From the NCBI GenBank assembly GCA_949752735.1, contig OX457044.1:12511294-12575293 (forward strand): a stretch of DNA of 64,000 nucleotides, in the 5' to 3' direction. Made by a program: the position numbers and the translations under genes. This document shows, piece after piece, positions 62,110-64,000 of the stretch; within the stretch, counting starts at the first letter, position 1, and every line of letters begins with the position of its first letter. The notes beneath the pieces are model-generated. The model saw nothing but the letters and a program-made list of their open reading frames with translations. It made no database searches and had not been told where the DNA came from. This stretch comes from Lumbricus terrestris (taxonomy: Eukaryota > Annelida > Clitellata > Crassiclitellata > Lumbricidae).

Positions 62110-63860
62110 ATACTATACTATACTATTTTTGGATTTATGAAGCGCCTCTCACAGTACAACCTAATCAGAGCCGCTCCCAGTGCAAAGATCCCCTTGGAAA
62201 AAGAAACGTTTTAAGGAAACGCGCAGAAACAGTAATGCTTCCAGATAAGATCCGAGTACGAATAATAGTAGGGAGGCTATTCCACAGCAAAGGGCCGACA
62301 GAAGCAAAGGCACGATGCTGAGCTGTAGCAGTCCGAGATCGTGGTACAAGAAGGTCATGAAGGTCTAAAGAGCGGAGAGGACGTCCAGTGGTAGTTGAGA
62401 CAGGTCGCCTAATAAGATCACAGAGGTAGCGAGGAGCTGTACCCAGGAACATCTTATAGGTAAATTGAGGAAACCGTTTAGCAAGTAAAGCGTAATCAAC
62501 ATTTAGTTGCTGACGAGTGCCCATCCAGATAAATTGAGTCTTGGAAGAGTTGAGCGAAAGACGATTTGAGGAATCCAACAATTGAGATCAGCAGAAAGAG
62601 ATTCAATAGACTGACAAAGAGCAAGTTGTTGGGAAGAGGAGCCATGAACAAAAGTCTGGACATCATCAGCATAGAGGTGACCACAGACTGAGTGTTTAGC
62701 AAAGAGAAGAGGAATATTAGCTGTAAACAAGATATAAAGAAGTGGACCCAGAATGGATCCTTGAGGAACTCAACTTTAACAGGAACCCATGAAACCCACC
62801 TAAAATAACCATTTGGGTACGATCAGAAAGATATGAGCGAAACCAAGGAAGAGGAAGGCCACTAAGACCAAAGAAAGTTTCAAGGCGACGCAATAGAATA
62901 TCATGGTCTACCATATCAATTACTGAAGATGCATCAAAAAGTGCTAGAAGAGTAACATGGGATTTAGAGGGAGTGTAGTTGATTGAGGCGATCTTTAGAG
63001 CGTCGAAAATGCCGCTCAAGACAGCGGGTCCGATGACGCAGTTGATGACAATCTCGGTCAAACCACACAGCAAGCGATCGAACACGAATCTTGGCACCAC
63101 AGAGTGGAAGCAACTTGTAAAGAATATTGCTGATTGTAGAGGAGTAGAGATCGTAGAGCCGAGAAGTTGACTGAGCATCAAGCTGCGACGAAGAGGAGAA
63201 GAGAGGCGATTTACGAAGGGCCTCACTGAAGGCACCACGGTCAAGAGACTTCCATCCACAAAAATACCGGAGCGCATGAATGGGTTGAGGATGAAGAGGA
63301 AGGGTAGAAAACTCGATAGGAGAGTGATCAGAGAGTGTCGGCGGGGAGATGATTAAATCTTGTATTGTAACGTCTTCAGTAGTGATGACGAGGTCGAGAG
63401 TTCCACCATGAAGATGCGTAGATCCCGAAACATGCTGAGGAAGTGTTAGAAAATCAATGAAACGACTCGAAGTATTCAATTTGCACGTTTCAACGTGCAA
63501 ATTGAAGTCTCCAACGATTAATAATTGAATATTGCAAGTGATAAGGTCGAAGAGAATTCATTGAAGAAACTGTTAGAGGGTGGAGAAGAGCCAGGTCTGT
63601 AGACAGTCAGTAATGTTAACGCGCCTCGAGGCATTGCGATACAGATACAAAGTGCTTCAGACGATGTGATTTCCATATCGAGCACAATCCATGAGAAGCA
63701 AAGAGTAGAGCGAATGTAAACGACGATGCCACTGCCACGGGCAGGTGGTCCATCAAGAGGGTTGATCTTGGAAGGTGACAGAAGGAGAATCCAGGTGGAG
63801 CAGCTCGACAGATCGGCACATCTTCAGATCCATGGTACCAACTATCCATAGGGTCTTATC
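62110..63860 (-). mobile_element. CR1-like LINE (endonuclease and RT, frameshifted)
   Basis: On the - strand from 63860: an endonuclease part (ARGSGIVVYIRSTL-type near 63720, STHLHGGTLDLVITTED, LSDHSPIEF). RT follows (VTLLALFDASSVIDMVDHDI, GSTSLYLVYS region), then HLYADDVQTFVHG with the catalytic YADD, NRLSLNSSKTQFIWMGTRQQ, and a C-terminus with RSRTATAQHRAFASVGPLLW. It ends GGCGCTTCATAAATCC with a (TATAG)n-type tail at 62104-62125. Closest relative of the LINE split by the LTR element, and a guide to its uninterrupted order. Many frame breaks. Confidence 0.9.
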
Positions 63861-64000
63861 GTTTCTTTTTAGTTTAATCCTTAGAACTAGAACTCGGCTA
63901 TTTCTCCAAAGAATGGTCGCAGTCACTTGCAGACGTGCTGTAACTCTGTAGCCTATACACCTCTCAGGGACTGACTAGAAGTGAACGGTTTGGGGCGGTT
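63861..64000. other. window end, no feature seen
   Basis: Short stretch with no recognised feature; it may be the 5' part of the LINE or its flank. Confidence 0.4.

Overview
This is a piece of a metazoan nuclear genome, most likely a marine invertebrate. It shows spliced exons with GT/AG junctions, very large introns, many simple repeats, and dense non-LTR, LTR and DNA transposon remains. Several non-LTR elements and SINE-like repeats share a 3' tail of the GCGCTATATAAA type that is common in aquatic animals. I cannot name the species. No bacterial or organellar genes, tRNA genes, rRNA genes or CRISPR arrays are seen.

Host gene. The only host gene I recognise is the inositol 1,4,5-trisphosphate receptor (ITPR) on the + strand, from 18096 to 59877 and running off both ends of the coding sequence. 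Fourteen exons (about 700 codons) encode the middle cytosolic alpha-solenoid region, from the RCMSDE...ASFCRL segment to the PFSDQST segment. Reading phase is conserved across every junction once a 52-nt exon at 39724-39775 is included. The IP3-binding N-terminus and the C-terminal channel lie outside the window.

Layout. 1-929: (GA)n and CR1-like LINE pieces. 930-10977: a young, full-length Ty3/gypsy-type LTR retrotransposon on the - strand. It has near-identical 1448-bp LTRs and a GTAC target duplication, its gag frame starts inside the 5' LTR, and its integrase is frameshifted. The element sits inside a CR1-like LINE, and the same LINE is also split by a hAT-type element (11639-13105). 13571-18095: tandem duplications, a mariner-like element with 355-bp inverted repeats, and another LINE. 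18096-59877: the ITPR gene with introns full of SINEs, LINEs, mariner, hAT, Helitron and piggyBac-like elements, fold-back elements and minisatellites. 59960-62022: a hAT element interrupted by two further elements. 62110-63860: a further CR1-like LINE.

How the parts relate. The ITPR introns act as a layered record of insertions. Eight-base duplications bracket hAT-type elements, TA brackets mariners, TTAA brackets very small hairpins, and 10-12-base duplications bracket 5'-truncated LINEs and a third element type. Most unusual are three families of non-coding fold-back elements whose inverted arms are built from short tandem, often self-complementary units (51903-52433, 36150-37909, 61578-62008).
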